Shown: one piece after another, positions 1 through 10,434 of the stretch | Position numbering within the stretch: the first letter of the stretch is position 1 | How the letters are laid out: each line of letters starts with the position of its first letter | Source: Agrypnia vestita | Lineage: Eukaryota > Arthropoda > Insecta > Trichoptera > Phryganeidae | Length of the DNA: 64,000 bases | Reading direction: 5' to 3' | Assembly (NCBI GenBank): GCA_016648135.1 | Contig: JADDOH010014665.1 | Coordinates: forward strand, 1-64,000 | Position numbers and translations under genes: made by a program | Notes under the pieces: model-generated | What the model saw: the letters and a program-made list of their open reading frames with translations, nothing else | Told to the model about the DNA's origin: nothing | Database searches by the model: none

Positions 1-1222
1 TTGTCATATTCACATGTCCGCTTCGGCGAATTGCAATTTTCTTTGATCGACATCCGGCATAAGGGGCCATCTCCATCAAGCCCACCAGCCATTCTGAAAG
101 ATCTTGGATGGTAATGTTGGTTGATCCGCCCTTCCTCGAGTTCAGCCACATGAGTCTTGCCGACATAGGTAACTTTCCGACCATTTCGGTCAGCAACTGT
201 GGTGATATCAGGTACTTGGCATCAAATCCGCGCACAGTTGCTACCACATTCCTGATGCTGATGGCGTAGTCCGTCAGAGCGTCGGTCGGCGAATCTTCAG
301 TGATGCGAGGGTGGCGGCGCACTCGTTCCAGCATGCTATCCACAATATCTTCCGAATTTCCGAATCGATGTTTCAACGTCCGAATTATCTCCGGCACGTT
401 ATACGGATCGACCAGCAGTGGAGCCACGGCTTCTCGTGCTCTCCCTTTCAGGGCCATCTGTAGTCTGATGATGTTCTCAGCAGCTGATAGTCCACACAGC
501 GCCGTGGACTGCTCATATTGAGCGTAGAAAGTTGGCCACTCGAAGGGATCCCCAGTAAAGTGTGGAAGCTCCTTGGCTCACGATTGTCGTGCCAAAATCG
601 CTGACACTTGAGCTTCTCCATTGGCAGTGTGCGATCGGGGGCTCTCGGTTTGGCGGTTTCTTCGGATGGCTTCTTCAATCCAAGAAGTCACCATTTCTTC
701 AGGGTCGGGTTGGTTCAAAATCCAATCTCGGGTGAACGCACTCGCTCCTGGGCACCGCTCCGGCAGTGCTGATGGGTTGGAAGAGGTGTGTAAGGCCTCG
801 TCCCTTGCGGTTTCAGCCGCATCTCGGATGGTACGCCTGGCCGCGGCGTCCACAGAAGGTGCCTTGTTCGGGGCACCAGGTGGGTGCTGCTCAATACTCA
901 CCAGGCCCTTTTCAGGGCTACCAGATGTGTCGATTCTCGTCGCAGCTCCGGCTGCGCTCGTCCTGGGAATCGTCGTCTGGCTGGCAGTACACCCGCGGAT
1001 TAGCGCATCCGCGTGCTCTCGTTGGAGATCTCTTGCGTGTTGTTGCTGTCGACGGAGCTCCGCCCTCAAATGGCGGATGGTGTCCTCCGTCGTCACGGAA
1101 TCCCGCGTCTCCCTCGTGGAGTCACGGTCTCCGTCGGAACCGGCCTGTTCCGACTCATCTCGATGAAGTTCTTCCTCCTCTCGGTCACGGGCGTGACCCG
1201 ATCGTAGTCCTGATCGTGACAT
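1..1222 (-). pseudogene. Bel/Pao-type retrotransposon gag, interrupted by one in-frame TGA, runs off the left edge
   Basis: Capsid-type (gag) protein of an LTR retrotransposon, read leftwards. The ATG at 1222-1220 opens 214 codons, then a TGA at 580-578, and then the same frame stays open for about 192 more codons to the window edge. The first part is Arg/Glu/Ser-rich with a likely helical, Gln/Arg-rich stretch around residues 50-72. Just after the TGA comes the pattern FTGDPFEWPTFYAQYE, followed by a long helical region (ALKGRAREAVAPLL and LKHRFGN). These are characteristic of the DUF1759 domain in Bel/Pao gag proteins. The single stop in otherwise clean coding suggests a young insertion, a point mutation, or readthrough. 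Protease, RT and integrase would lie beyond position 1 and are not visible. The family call is fairly sure; activity is unknown. Confidence 0.8.
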
Positions 1223-1700
1223 TGTCGCTGGTGACGTGTAGCTGACGCGTAGAACGGAGATCCGGCTCGAAGGACCAGCTGTTCCGGACGGGAACGCGCA
1301 AAAAAATGGGGTGATTCCACCGCCTTACGGTCAGGTCAACCTGATGGCACCGATCTCGCAGATTCTCAGACGAAAGCGAGATCGTATAAAAATTCGCTGA
1401 GAATCTTAGAGCGGTCCAAAGGCTGAAGCAGGAGTCGAGTAGAGAAGAAGAGAAAGTCGCAAGTAGATCTGGAGGTGAACGCAGGAGCAGAACTGAATTC
1501 TGGGTTCCTGCGCCACGTAATTTATTTCATCAAACAATCAGGGCCCGCACGCCCAGGCGCATTTTCAACGACCAGTCAGAGGTCGGCATTTCGGAAACCG
1601 ACGACACCGACCTCTGTCTGACGGCGGGATCACTACTCATAATTCGAGTCGCAGCTCTATGAGCAGTGGTCCCGTATTCAAAATATTAATAAACATGTAA
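1223..1700 (-). repeat. probable leader and LTR-like DNA of the Bel/Pao element
   Basis: GC-richer than its surroundings and directly upstream of the gag start. On the minus strand it holds an AATAAA-like signal near 1525-1535, followed at once by a sequence starting TGGCGC near 1515, which could be a primer binding site because these begin with TGG. It also holds short inverted repeats such as GAGGTCGG/CCGACCTC near 1575-1615. LTR boundaries (TG...CA) could not be fixed, because the second LTR is outside the window. The assignment rests mainly on position. Confidence 0.4.
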
Positions 1701-2728
1701 CTAAACAGTCTACTATAGTTATAACATACTATTTTTACACATTTATATTATATCTTTCTTTTGTTTCAATAACAAATGTCTCTCAGGTTCATCCTTCATG
1801 GAGATAATCGATAAAAAGGGGGCCAGACTCGCCAAGCTGGGTGCAATAATTTCGGATATTTGGTCTCTCTGGCGAGCCTGGCTACACAAATTCAATATTT
1901 TTTCTACATAAAATTATGTAAAGCCATATACAAGTGATTGCGAACAAAATCATATTAATTTTTACGTTTTATAATTTTTGTATAAAAATGGCGACTTCGG
2001 CACGGTACCGATGTCGCAAGAGGTTACTGAATTGTGTTTGATAAAAATGGCGACTTTGGCACGGTATCGATAAAATGGCGACTTCGGCACGGTACTGATG
2101 TCGCTAGAGGGTAAAACCGATGCCCCCGGACTGTGGCGATACCGTCCTGCAGTCGCCCAATATTACGATTTGGGAAGATTAAAATCTTTTTCAAGAATCA
2201 AATCATGCCGCCGCGATTTCTTCTTACATCGCTTACAACATACACAAAAACATTTTTAACAACAAAATTAATCCGATAACGTCCTCCCAGTGATGTCAAA
2301 AATAAACTTTAAAAAACATACATACAAAAATTACAATAAATAACTTCGGTTATTTTTAATAAAAAATGCGTCGAGCGCGCTAGGCATACCCAAAGAGTTT
2401 TATTTATTCTTGCCCATCTGCGCGCTCGCGCTCACAATTCATGTGATAAAAAATGCAATAATTAATTCTAAAAAATCAAAATACAAAAAAATCACTTTTT
2501 TCTTTAATAAAATGTTCATCAGTGCCAACATTTGGAGATTGGTAAAAAAGGCCCGATTAAGGGCCACCGGTTTTTTCTTGTCCGACACAATAACACTAAT
2601 AATACAATAATAATACCTTGCCGACGTTTCGGCAGTATTAAGTAGTAGAAATTAATCTCCCATTATAGAATTACTTCAGTTCGAGGGAAGCCAGTACTTG
2701 TTAATTGTGTGACTGCTTTCATACACAA

Positions 2729-2759
<31 letters not shown>

Positions 2760-3254
2760 TGTTTTGCTTGAGGTTTCCGCGAGCGTTTTGTATGTAACAA
2801 AAAGTATTTCTGTTGGACTACTTCGCGTTTTCTGTAAATGGCCTCCTGCGAAGACTTGGCCGACGTTTTCGACACGGTATCACGTGCCATTTCAAGGCTA
2901 AAAGGCCCTAAATTATATATATATTATATATATATATGTATGTATATATTTTTTTAAGAGGAACATTAGAGAAAGGCCTTTTTCCTTCATAAACGGGCGA
3001 GCAATCACTGCGCAATTCAGTTTCTTGTAACAATGAGCCATGACAGATAAAGTGATTGGCGAATCAAAGTTGGTTTTTCATCAAAATGCACCAAAAAATG
3101 AATCAAATAAATTAATAAAAAACGACGAAAATGATTATTTAGATCATTAACATAAAATTGTATCATCAAAAATGGATCATAAAATAGTAACAGAAGATTA
3201 AAAACTCATGTTTTAAAAAATTCATTAAAAAAACTAAATCATAAAAACCAAATT
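1701..3254. other. AT-rich intergenic DNA with short repeats and AT microsatellites
   Basis: No gene seen. Near 1825-1885 an imperfect inverted repeat pairs CCAGACTCGCCA with TGGCGAGCCTGGC. (AT)n tracts lie near 2738-2760 and 2914-2945. At about 2611-2640 the minus strand shows a CTGCC-GAAACGTC-GGCAAGG string resembling the 3' half of a hammerhead ribozyme, but the CTGATGA core is missing. Two ORFs (2410-2610 + and 2663-2890 -) are low-complexity and not credible. Confidence 0.5.
1986..2116. repeat. three clustered copies of an ATGGCGACTTCGGCACGGTA-type repeat
   Basis: The phrase ATGGCGACTT(C/T)GGCACGGTA occurs three times, near 1988, 2046 and 2073, separated by shorter related DNA containing GATGTCGC. 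GC content is higher than the flanks. Coding potential is not evident; it could be a minisatellite or part of a decayed element. Confidence 0.6.
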
Positions 3255-3260
3255 TTTATT

Positions 3261-3607
3261 ATGCTCCCTTTCTCATTTACTAGTGAAAACTGGTTTGGCG
3301 CTTAACCTACGCGTTGGGCTTCGGTCGGGCGACGCTACGAAAGGGAAAAATTATACTATTATCAGGTTTAGTGTCTACCAGATGCGTCGCAGTCTCTTCA
3401 TACAACTGAGTAAGTTGTATGAATAAATAATTCAAAATTTGAAAAATCCAAAATTGTACTCTAATTATTTTTTTTCAACGAAAATTTGATAGATATATTT
3501 GATTGTCACCAAAAGTCTGCTTGCAAAGTTTCAGCACGATTGGATCACGGGAAAAGGGTTAAAAAACGATCCAAGACAGACGCCACGAGTTAATATAAAG
3601 GGAGTAA
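3261..3607 (+). repeat. family A short TIR repeat, copy 1 (non-autonomous element)
   Basis: It opens with a TGCTCCCTTT variant of the terminus and ends with AAAGGGAGTA, the inverse of TACTCCCTTT, giving roughly 10-bp terminal inverted repeats. The interior has CCTACGCGTTGGGCTTCGG and GGCGACGCTACGAAAGGG, and further on a CTGCTTGCAAAGTTTCAGC segment. The same order of segments returns at 52,696-53,084 and, in part, at 53,290-53,545 and 32,040-32,125, so it is an interspersed family. No transposase is present. Confidence 0.7.
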
Positions 3608-4320
3608 AAATGAACATACACGACTTAAAAAACGGAACGGTCCATAAAGAGAACATAAAAATTAATCGTAACAAAGGATCATGAAAAGGAACGCGTGTGT
3701 AAACTGATTATAAAAAAAAACACACAAACAAATCTTAACAAACGGATTATGAAAAAAACGGAACATAAAAAATTACAAAACTCGATTTTGAGAAATACAG
3801 CTGATACCACTCAAATTATAAAAAATCAAACCGATAACTTTCCTCATACATAATAACGTTAGTCAATCATCACAAAAAATTATGCGATATATTTTTGTAA
3901 CGTTTTCTTAAGACTTTTTAAATTTAATCTGAATACGAGTTAATATAAAGGGGGTAAAAATGGACATACACGACATAAAAAACGGAACGGTCCATAAAGA
4001 GAACATAAAAATTAATCGTAACAAAGGATCATGAAAAGGAACGCGTGTGTAAACTGATTATAAAAAAAAAAACACAGAAACAAATCTTAACAAACGGACT
4101 ATGAAAAAAAAAGGAACATAAAAAATTACAAAACTCGATTTTGAGAAACATAGCTGATACCACTCAAATTATAAAAAATCAAACTGATAACTTTCCTCAC
4201 ACATAATAACGTTAGTCAATCATCACAAAAAATTATGCGATATATTTTAGTAACGTTTAAAAATTTAAAATTTAAAAATTAAAATTATAATTTAAAATTT
4301 AGTAAAATTTAATCTGGATA
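3585..4320. repeat. tandem duplication, two units of about 350 bp
   Basis: Unit 1 (3585-3934) and unit 2 (3935 to about 4320) both start ACGAGTTAATATAAAGGG and run in the same order through CATACACGAC, GGAACGGTCCATAAAGAG, GGAACGCGTGTGTAAACTG and CAATCATCACAAAAAATT. They differ by scattered substitutions and small indels. Unit 2 has an extra AT-rich expansion at 4250-4310 made of AAATTT-like words. The left edge of each unit is the right terminus of family A, so the duplication captured the end of that element. No credible ORF. Confidence 0.8.
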
Positions 4321-5037
4321 GCGTCGGTTACGCAAGGAAAATTATTCAAAAACAAACTTAATTCTTAATAATCAATCAACGATAAAATCATACAGTGCAA
4401 AATATACTCATACACGTTACAAATGTCAATTGAAGAAATTTTTCATCCCTTTTTCATAAACGCAAGCGAATAAGAGTTTATATTTTCATAAAAATATCAT
4501 TAAGGGGATACAAAAAAAATCTAAAATTTTACGCTTGTACATACCAAAGTGCGATATTGTTTTTTAAAAAAATATATAGATACAATGAAAATAATGTTTA
4601 ATTCGTTCAATAAAAACATACATTTTTGACAGATTAACCTAAATAAATGGTGGAATGTTTCGAATATGGTCGTTTAAATATTTAATAAATTAATGTTCTA
4701 TAAGAGGATTTACCTACGTTCTAGGGGTACACTACTTTTAAAAACTAATTCCGCTTCATGGTTACTTTCGTTTTCTGACATAATGTTTACAAGGAAATTT
4801 AGAGGAAATTAAGAGAAAAAGAGAGAGAAAATGATAAAATCTCAGGAAGCCAAACTTTCGCTTCTAGAGAACCGATGTTCGGGATCGGGACGGGAACCGA
4901 TCTGAGGGAATACTTTTGTCCACTTTTAACGGGCTCTGTTATTGACTAATTTCCATTTTTCGGACATAGGTAAAGGTAGGTACTTATTAAATATTCTTAT
5001 ATTAATGAAAGTAAAATTTTTTGAATACTGTAAAATT
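4321..5037. other. AT-rich intergenic DNA, nothing recognised
   Basis: No gene or repeat recognised. A short GC-balanced patch lies near 4855-4945 (GGGATCGGGACGGGAACCGA) without an open reading frame of note. Confidence 0.5.
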
Positions 5038-5086
5038 TGAATATAATTAAACTAGTTAACTTTGTTTACACCACTAAAATTTATTT

Positions 5087-5136
5087 GGTAAAACCAACCG
5101 GTTTCGGAAACGACGTTCCTTCATCAGGGTATACCC
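5087..5136 (-). ncRNA. hammerhead ribozyme motif (inverted copy)
   Basis: On the minus strand CTGATGA (5127-5121) is followed by a short stem-loop II and GAAA (5105-5102), then the palindromic stem III ACCGGT and stem I. It matches the plus-strand motif at 5300-5349. Self-cleavage is predicted from the family pattern, not shown. Confidence 0.7.
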
Positions 5137-5299
5137 AATACTAATTGAACTTTACAAAAATTATAAGCAATCATACTTCAGTGTTAAGTGTACAAATGGG
5201 GGTAAATAGTGGGGGGTGCGAAAGAAACAGGTGATAGGGTGAAAGGGAACATATTCAAAATAGGACTGTGAGTTAAATTTTTAAAGCTCAATTAATATT

Positions 5300-5349
5300 G
5301 GGTATACCCTGATGAAGGAACGTCGTTTCCGAAACCGGTTGGTTTTACC
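5300..5349 (+). ncRNA. hammerhead ribozyme motif
   Basis: The catalytic core CTGATGA lies at 5309-5315, stem II is GGAA...TTCC (5317-5330) and GAAA is at 5331-5334. Stem III is the self-complementary ACCGGT at 5334-5339, with T5340 at the predicted cleavage position. Stem I forms between ACC (5306-5308) and GGT (5341-5343), with two further GG/CC pairs beyond an internal loop. A 3-bp palindromic stem III without a real loop is the known minimal, probably dimer-active, hammerhead type found in Penelope-like retroelements. All invariant core bases appear intact. Confidence 0.72.
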
Positions 5350-5398
5350 AAATAAATTTTAGTGGTGTAAACAAAGTTAACTAGTTTAATTATATTCA

Positions 5399-7385
5399 TA
5401 ATGAATAACCACAAAGTAATAGCAAAATACAACAGTATACTATAAAATTTAATCAAAAAATGTTATCCTTTTTAGATTTTTTGGATGCTGCAATAAAGGA
5501 GACGGAACGTGAATTTTTACACTTTTGAAAACGTTGTACTTAACAACATACCCAAAAATAATAATATATTTTTTCTGAAACTTTCTGTTTGAACTTTTTT
5601 TATTTTATTTGTTAACATGTATGATCTTCATATGGAAATATTTCGAGATAAAATGTACCATAGATAAATCTATTTCAAGAAAGTTTAAATAGTGCTGAGG
5701 GATTATATTTTAATTGTGATAATCACGAAGTTTTTTTTACTTTTTTTAAAAAAGTGCTTTAAAAGTGAATGGAATAATAAAATTGATTGAAAGCATGTTT
5801 AGCTGTAATTTTGGTAACAAGATTCGAAAACTTTATACTAAATTAACTCTCCAGACTGCGAAAACGTAAATCATGTACTACGGAGCCTTGAATGATTAAA
5901 AAATGGGAATATTGATGGGAGAGGAGAAGAGTTAGTTAAAGTAAATTTGTCAAGCAAATAAATATTTGAATTCAAAAACATGTTAATTTCTTAACCTCAA
6001 CATTATTCATTTTATTACATTTACATGTGACAGAATGGGGAAATTTAGTGGTTTATGAATGAAAATAATAAATAATCATAATTTTCCATCATTATCCATG
6101 ATGTGGCTCGCGAATTTAAAAAAGTAATTTCTAGTTACTCATTAACGAGCCTCTTTTAGTCTTATGTTGAGATTTATAGAATTTAACAAAAGTATTTACT
6201 ATTACAATATCCGCATGAATTTTCGTACCCAAAGAAAATATAAAACTAAAATAAAAAGTTTTTTAATACAGCCCATTATTATTATTTAACGGCTTATAGA
6301 TGTTCTTCAATATTTTTACCACAATGAATGACTGCTAAACAGAAAAGCGGTTCAATAGTCAGCTATTTTGTAATGGATAAATCAACCGACTATATTTTCC
6401 GCGACTGAATGTAAATTTAATCATCCTCGAAAATATTTTGGGGCTCAATCCTCGTCGCCATGGCGATAAATGCTTTACAAAATGAAAACGCCATTTTATC
6501 GGGGAGATTTGTAAAACAACGTTATTGAAATAAAGTGATTAATTATTTCAGTAATATCCAAAAGTACAAAAGTAATACTTCAAAAATCAGTGATGCTAAT
6601 CACTCAGAATATCGGTGAGTCTGCTTTGTTCAGATGTTATGCCTGGAAAGTTATAAGGATAAACAAAGGCGGGAAAATAGAGTGCCTTGTTGGAGGCGGG
6701 GGAACATCTAACACGTTTATTTTGATTAAAATATTATAAGGAAATACAATTACCAGACTTGTAACAGATCTTGTATAAAGTTGATGAGTTTAACGAGTCT
6801 CAGATAACACTAACTTGGCTAAATATGATTGAACACGTCAGACAAACTGTTACAATTTTAACAACACGGCAAAAGGCACTAAGCAAAAAAGGAGTATCTC
6901 TATGAAAAAAATGAAAAAAAGAGTGATTTCTATAATTAAAATGAATATAAGTTTATTTTTTTCGCTAAGTCAATAGATATTGAATTAACACAGCTAAAAA
7001 TGGTTAATATATTATTTTTTGAGGTATTTTTATATAGCTTAAATCATAAAATCTAAAAAAACTGCAAATCTAAAAAAACTATGTTTCAAACTCTAGATGA
7101 ATATACTGCAAATTGAAAATGCTTATATTTTAATATTATAGAAATACGCTTTTAGAAAGGTAAAATATAACCTCAAGTATCCAAAACCACAAAATACATT
7201 TTTCATAAAGCATGGATTTACTGCCTTTTAGCTTAGTAAGGTAGCATAGTTTGTTAATCTTTCCTCTCCGTTGTAGTATACTTAGTTGATATTGCCTCTT
7301 TTTATGAATATATCTCTATAAATATACTAAATACCGAGTTCATATTTAGGGGCATTCCTTCTCAATGTATTTATGTATTATATAA
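5399..7385. other. AT-rich intergenic DNA, no gene recognised
   Basis: Low-complexity AT-rich sequence with no domain-like ORF. The only GC-balanced patch is near 6430-6500, where the minus strand has a short ATG-to-stop frame of about 25 codons beginning MAFSFCKAF. It is too short to call. A tandem pair of TAAAATCTAAAAAAACT-like words sits near 7045-7080. Confidence 0.5.
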
Positions 7386-8113
7386 CCCGCCAACTGTGAC
7401 GTATACGTCTGTGGGACCGGGTGTTTATAAAAATTCGAATAACTTTTTCCCCCGCCATTGATTTTTGTCGTCATTTCGAGTAGCTGCCGCATTGCACGTA
7501 CCCCGCCGTCAGCTCACTCCGCGATGTCGACGTGAATGCACGTTCTGGAGTTTTGGCGCCAACCCGGTGCGTGAGACCGGGGTCACCGATTACGTAAGTA
7601 AAATAGTCTTAGTTGAATTATTGATTATTAGCATTTTTTCAGGGCTATATACATTTTTTACTTAATTTTTTTAGTTTTGTTATTATTTTATTGCATGATC
7701 CTATGATCCGTAAGTTTATTGCATGATTTTATCGATATTTCACAAAAATATTCTATATACGTTACGACGTGAAGTTCTGTTGCTCCCAACAGAACTCCTC
7801 GTCGCCACCAGCTTCGCTCAGTCGGAGAAGAATCGGACTCACCTTACTTCCACAATTTAAGCTCAGGGTACTTTCGGTGTCGTGTACGCTGCACTTCAGC
7901 TGTCTCTCACTTTAACTTATTTTAAGTTGCAAAAGTTCAATGACTAGGGTGATACAACGAAACATTATTTAGATGAAGGGGAATTTATTCAAATGAATTT
8001 TAAACAGAAATTAATAATGCCACAGAAGGTGACAATTTTTTTATGAAGTGTTTTTGGGAATTTTGCACATTGAAACCCTTTTCTTTACAATAAATTGAGG
8101 TGAAGATTTAATT

Positions 8114-8228
8114 TACCACGCCTCGACATCAGCGCTAGCGGCCGCGTCATACAAGGAGAGAAAAGACAGTGGAACTAAATACTTTTATACTACTGGCGGT
8201 GACGCAGCGCAGGTGTCGGTGCGTGGTA
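8114..8228. mobile_element. fold-back MITE nested in the piggyBac element
   Basis: ACCACGC-CGACA-GCGCT at the left end is matched in inverse orientation by the right end (GCGCAGGTGTCGGTGCGTGGT), giving imperfect arms of about 28 bp ending in TA/TA. The 115-bp element is GC-richer than its host and interrupts no recognisable coding motif. Confidence 0.55.
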
Positions 8229-8939
8229 TTCACATTCTGCAAATTAATGAACATCTGGGCAAAATTTCTATATCACATTTAAAACAATGAAGCTACAATA
8301 GTCTGGCACAAACACCGCTTCCGCACATGCTTAGCAATGTTCCTTTTTTCTAAAACCGCTCGACCTGATGCACATGTTCTTGTATTTACGGAGTCAGATA
8401 ACACGCAGCTCGCTCCAGGCGTGATGTGAAATTGATTATTAGAGAAAATTTGAATACCAGGCAAGTCTTGGTCTTTATTTTGCTGGCCTCGCATCTGAGG
8501 AGGATTGCTCCCTTAAGGGTCTAGAGAACAACCCCGCCCCGAGGCTTTGGGCGGTCGATGCAGATGATTACCGGAACATCACCTCTGCAGCTGCCCCCCA
8601 GGCGTTGCAATAAATTCACCTTTCACTCCATGCTGCGTCACCTGGCCATGGCGGGAAGCGCTCCCGTGGAAAAACCCTCTATTAACACGAGGGTTCACAG
8701 AAAGGTTCACATCTCGCGTGCTGAAGTGTCAGATTCCGAATGCGCCATTTTGTAATATGGTCCCCGCCGTTCGCGACCGCTGTAAAACTATCTGCAGTAG
8801 ACCAAAGACATTATTCTGTTCCATACAGTATTTGCAGTACCTACGCGGTTAGAAATCAACTATTGGTGCAGATAGTTGGTGCGGGGATCGATAAATTCAT
8901 TTCTTCAGAGGTTTCGCGAAGAGGTGTGACGAACAAAGG

Positions 8940-9450
8940 TTGCTACGTCACAACGTTTCACATTACTCGAGTCTCTTCTACGTTCATGATGAGGACGGAC
9001 CATCAATGTCATCCGATGATGCAGAAACCCAAAAGTCCGATGTAATTTTAAGCTACAATGACACCAAAGGCGGCGTCGATGTCGTAGATCGTTTATGTGC
9101 AAATTACAATTGTGCTCGAGCAAGAAGACGCTGGTCTATGGCAGCCTTTTACGCTGTGCTCAGTGTCAGTACCATAAACAGTCAAGTAATACATACAGCT
9201 AACAACCAAAAGTAAAAGCTTGATTAAGAATGTGGCTATGAAATTGATTGAACCTCACATAAGAGAACAACAGATGCAGTTGAACTTGTCACGGTCAATG
9301 AGACAAAGACTGTCAGAAATTTTGAAGATAGGTGAGGTACCTGGGATGGTTGGTCCATCAAAAAATGGCTGGTGCTATGAGTGTGTATGGAAAAAAAATA
9401 GAAAGACCAAATACACTTGCTACAAGTGCAAAAAAATATTTGTGTCTTGA
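8940..9450 (+). pseudogene. piggyBac-like transposase, C-terminal part, frameshifted
   Basis: The frame 8940-9215 holds SYNDTKGGVDVVDRLCANYN and then RRRWSMAAFYAVLSVSTINS, closely following the conserved C-terminal block of piggyBac transposases (NxTKGGVDxxDxMCxxY...TRRWPMxxFxxxLDxxxxNS), which includes the last acidic catalytic residue. A stop at 9213-9215 is followed by the frame 9220-9450. That frame carries EPHIREQ, PRSLR-like SRSMRQRLSE and a cysteine-rich tail (CYEC...YTCYKCKK) corresponding to the terminal zinc-binding domain. Upstream DNA (8560-8940) has no clear catalytic DDD residues, so the N-terminal half is lost or unrecognisable. Confidence 0.8.
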
Positions 9451-9843
9451 ACATGTAGTGCCTTCTTGCAGAAGCTGTTTTACTGAAGAATAGCCATTTT
9501 TCAGGTCAAATTTTTGTTAATATTTTGTTGGAAGGATGCCACATTTTGTTTATTTTATGTAATTTCCTAGCGTCCAAAAATTGAAAATACTGAACTAATT
9601 TAAAAAAAAAGATTTTTATGTTTTCTCATATTTAAAAAAGTCATGTTTCAAAAGTTAGTAAATTTTAATGTTTTAAGTGAAATTGTTACATAATAATTAA
9701 AAATATAATAAACGTACTGTGATTGATGAAATATTTTTGTTTTAATTAAAAATAAAAATTAATAATGAATAAAATATTTTGAAAAATCTTCCATTGTAAA
9801 TCCCGGTACGTGAATCAAATTGACGTCACCAATAGCGGGTTAA

Positions 9844-10434
9844 AGTTATTTAAAGTTCAATATCTATTCCTTTAGAACAACAAAGTATTATCTGATTTCT
9901 TGGTCAAACTATGAAAATAAGCGTCAAATTTTAAATATATTTAGCCGACGGAATTTGGTTTCATCGCCCATGAAGTGAAATTTTCACAAAATGGTTCCAT
10001 ATAATTGAGAATAAAAAAAAATACGGTAAAGAATTTTTCCAACATCTATTACGAGAAAGTTGTGACCACAACTGCGTAAACTAAACTATGAAGTATACTC
10101 GGGAAAATACTTCAAAGTAAGAACTAGACTCCTCTTGAGAAATTAGAGTTGATGCTTGAGTTCGATAGCAACCTTAACTTGAACTTTGATCTGATATACG
10201 TGAGTACGCGCTTAATAATTAATTAGAAATATAACAAACTTTTCCTTAAAAAAAATATATCAACTAGGTTGATATATATTATCAAAAAATTTTACATTTC
10301 TGCGTAATTAATATAAACTACGCAAAAAAATATATATATATTTTGACAGCCAGTTAAGGCTATAGGAATAGCGCTATCTAGATAGCGTAGCATCTCGATT
10401 TTTTTTTTTTGCATATTGTACCTGTGTAATAGTA
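9844..10434. other. AT-rich spacer between piggyBac and LINE fossils
   Basis: Nothing recognised. A small inverted repeat (AATATATCAACTAG/CTAGGTTGATATATATT-like) occurs near 10,250-10,285, and GCGCTATCTAGATAGCG, a near-perfect palindrome, at about 10,371-10,388. Confidence 0.5.

Larger units (their letters stand above)
5038..5398. mobile_element. Penelope-like non-coding remnant: two inverted copies of a ribozyme-bearing terminal repeat
   Basis: Arms 5038-5162 and 5277-5398 are near-identical in inverse orientation (about 122 bp each, few mismatches), around a 114-bp centre. Each arm carries one hammerhead ribozyme motif on its own strand, then CAAATAAATTTTAGTGGTG and GTAAACAAAGTTAACTAG. Penelope-like elements are known to carry minimal hammerheads in their pseudo-LTRs, and head-to-head or tail-to-tail pLTR arrangements are known for them. 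No coding region lies between the arms, so this is a collapsed or non-autonomous derivative. Confidence 0.65.
7386..9839 (+). mobile_element. piggyBac-like DNA transposon, degenerate
   Basis: The left end reads CCCGCCAACTGTGACGTATA and the inverse of the right end reads CCCGCTATTGGTGACGTCAA. Both continue to a matching ACCGGG about 35-40 bp in, so these are imperfect terminal inverted repeats starting CCCGC. The right end abuts TTAA (9840-9843), the piggyBac target; the left flank is ATAA, apparently mutated from TTAA. A piggyBac transposase C-terminus lies inside, pointing right. At about 2.45 kb it fits the family. Frameshifts and a nested MITE make it immobile. Confidence 0.75.

Noticed and set aside
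621..1245. Plus-strand ORFs of 159-181 aa over the gag region
   Set aside because: Antisense shadows of the GC-rich gag reading frame; no domain and no codon logic.
2611..2640. Possible hammerhead ribozyme (GAAACGTC on the minus strand)
   Set aside because: Only the 3' half is present; no CTGATGA core or upstream stem I strand nearby.
8279..8494. Minus ORF of 71 aa inside the piggyBac element
   Set aside because: No motif; composition fits chance in GC-balanced TE DNA.
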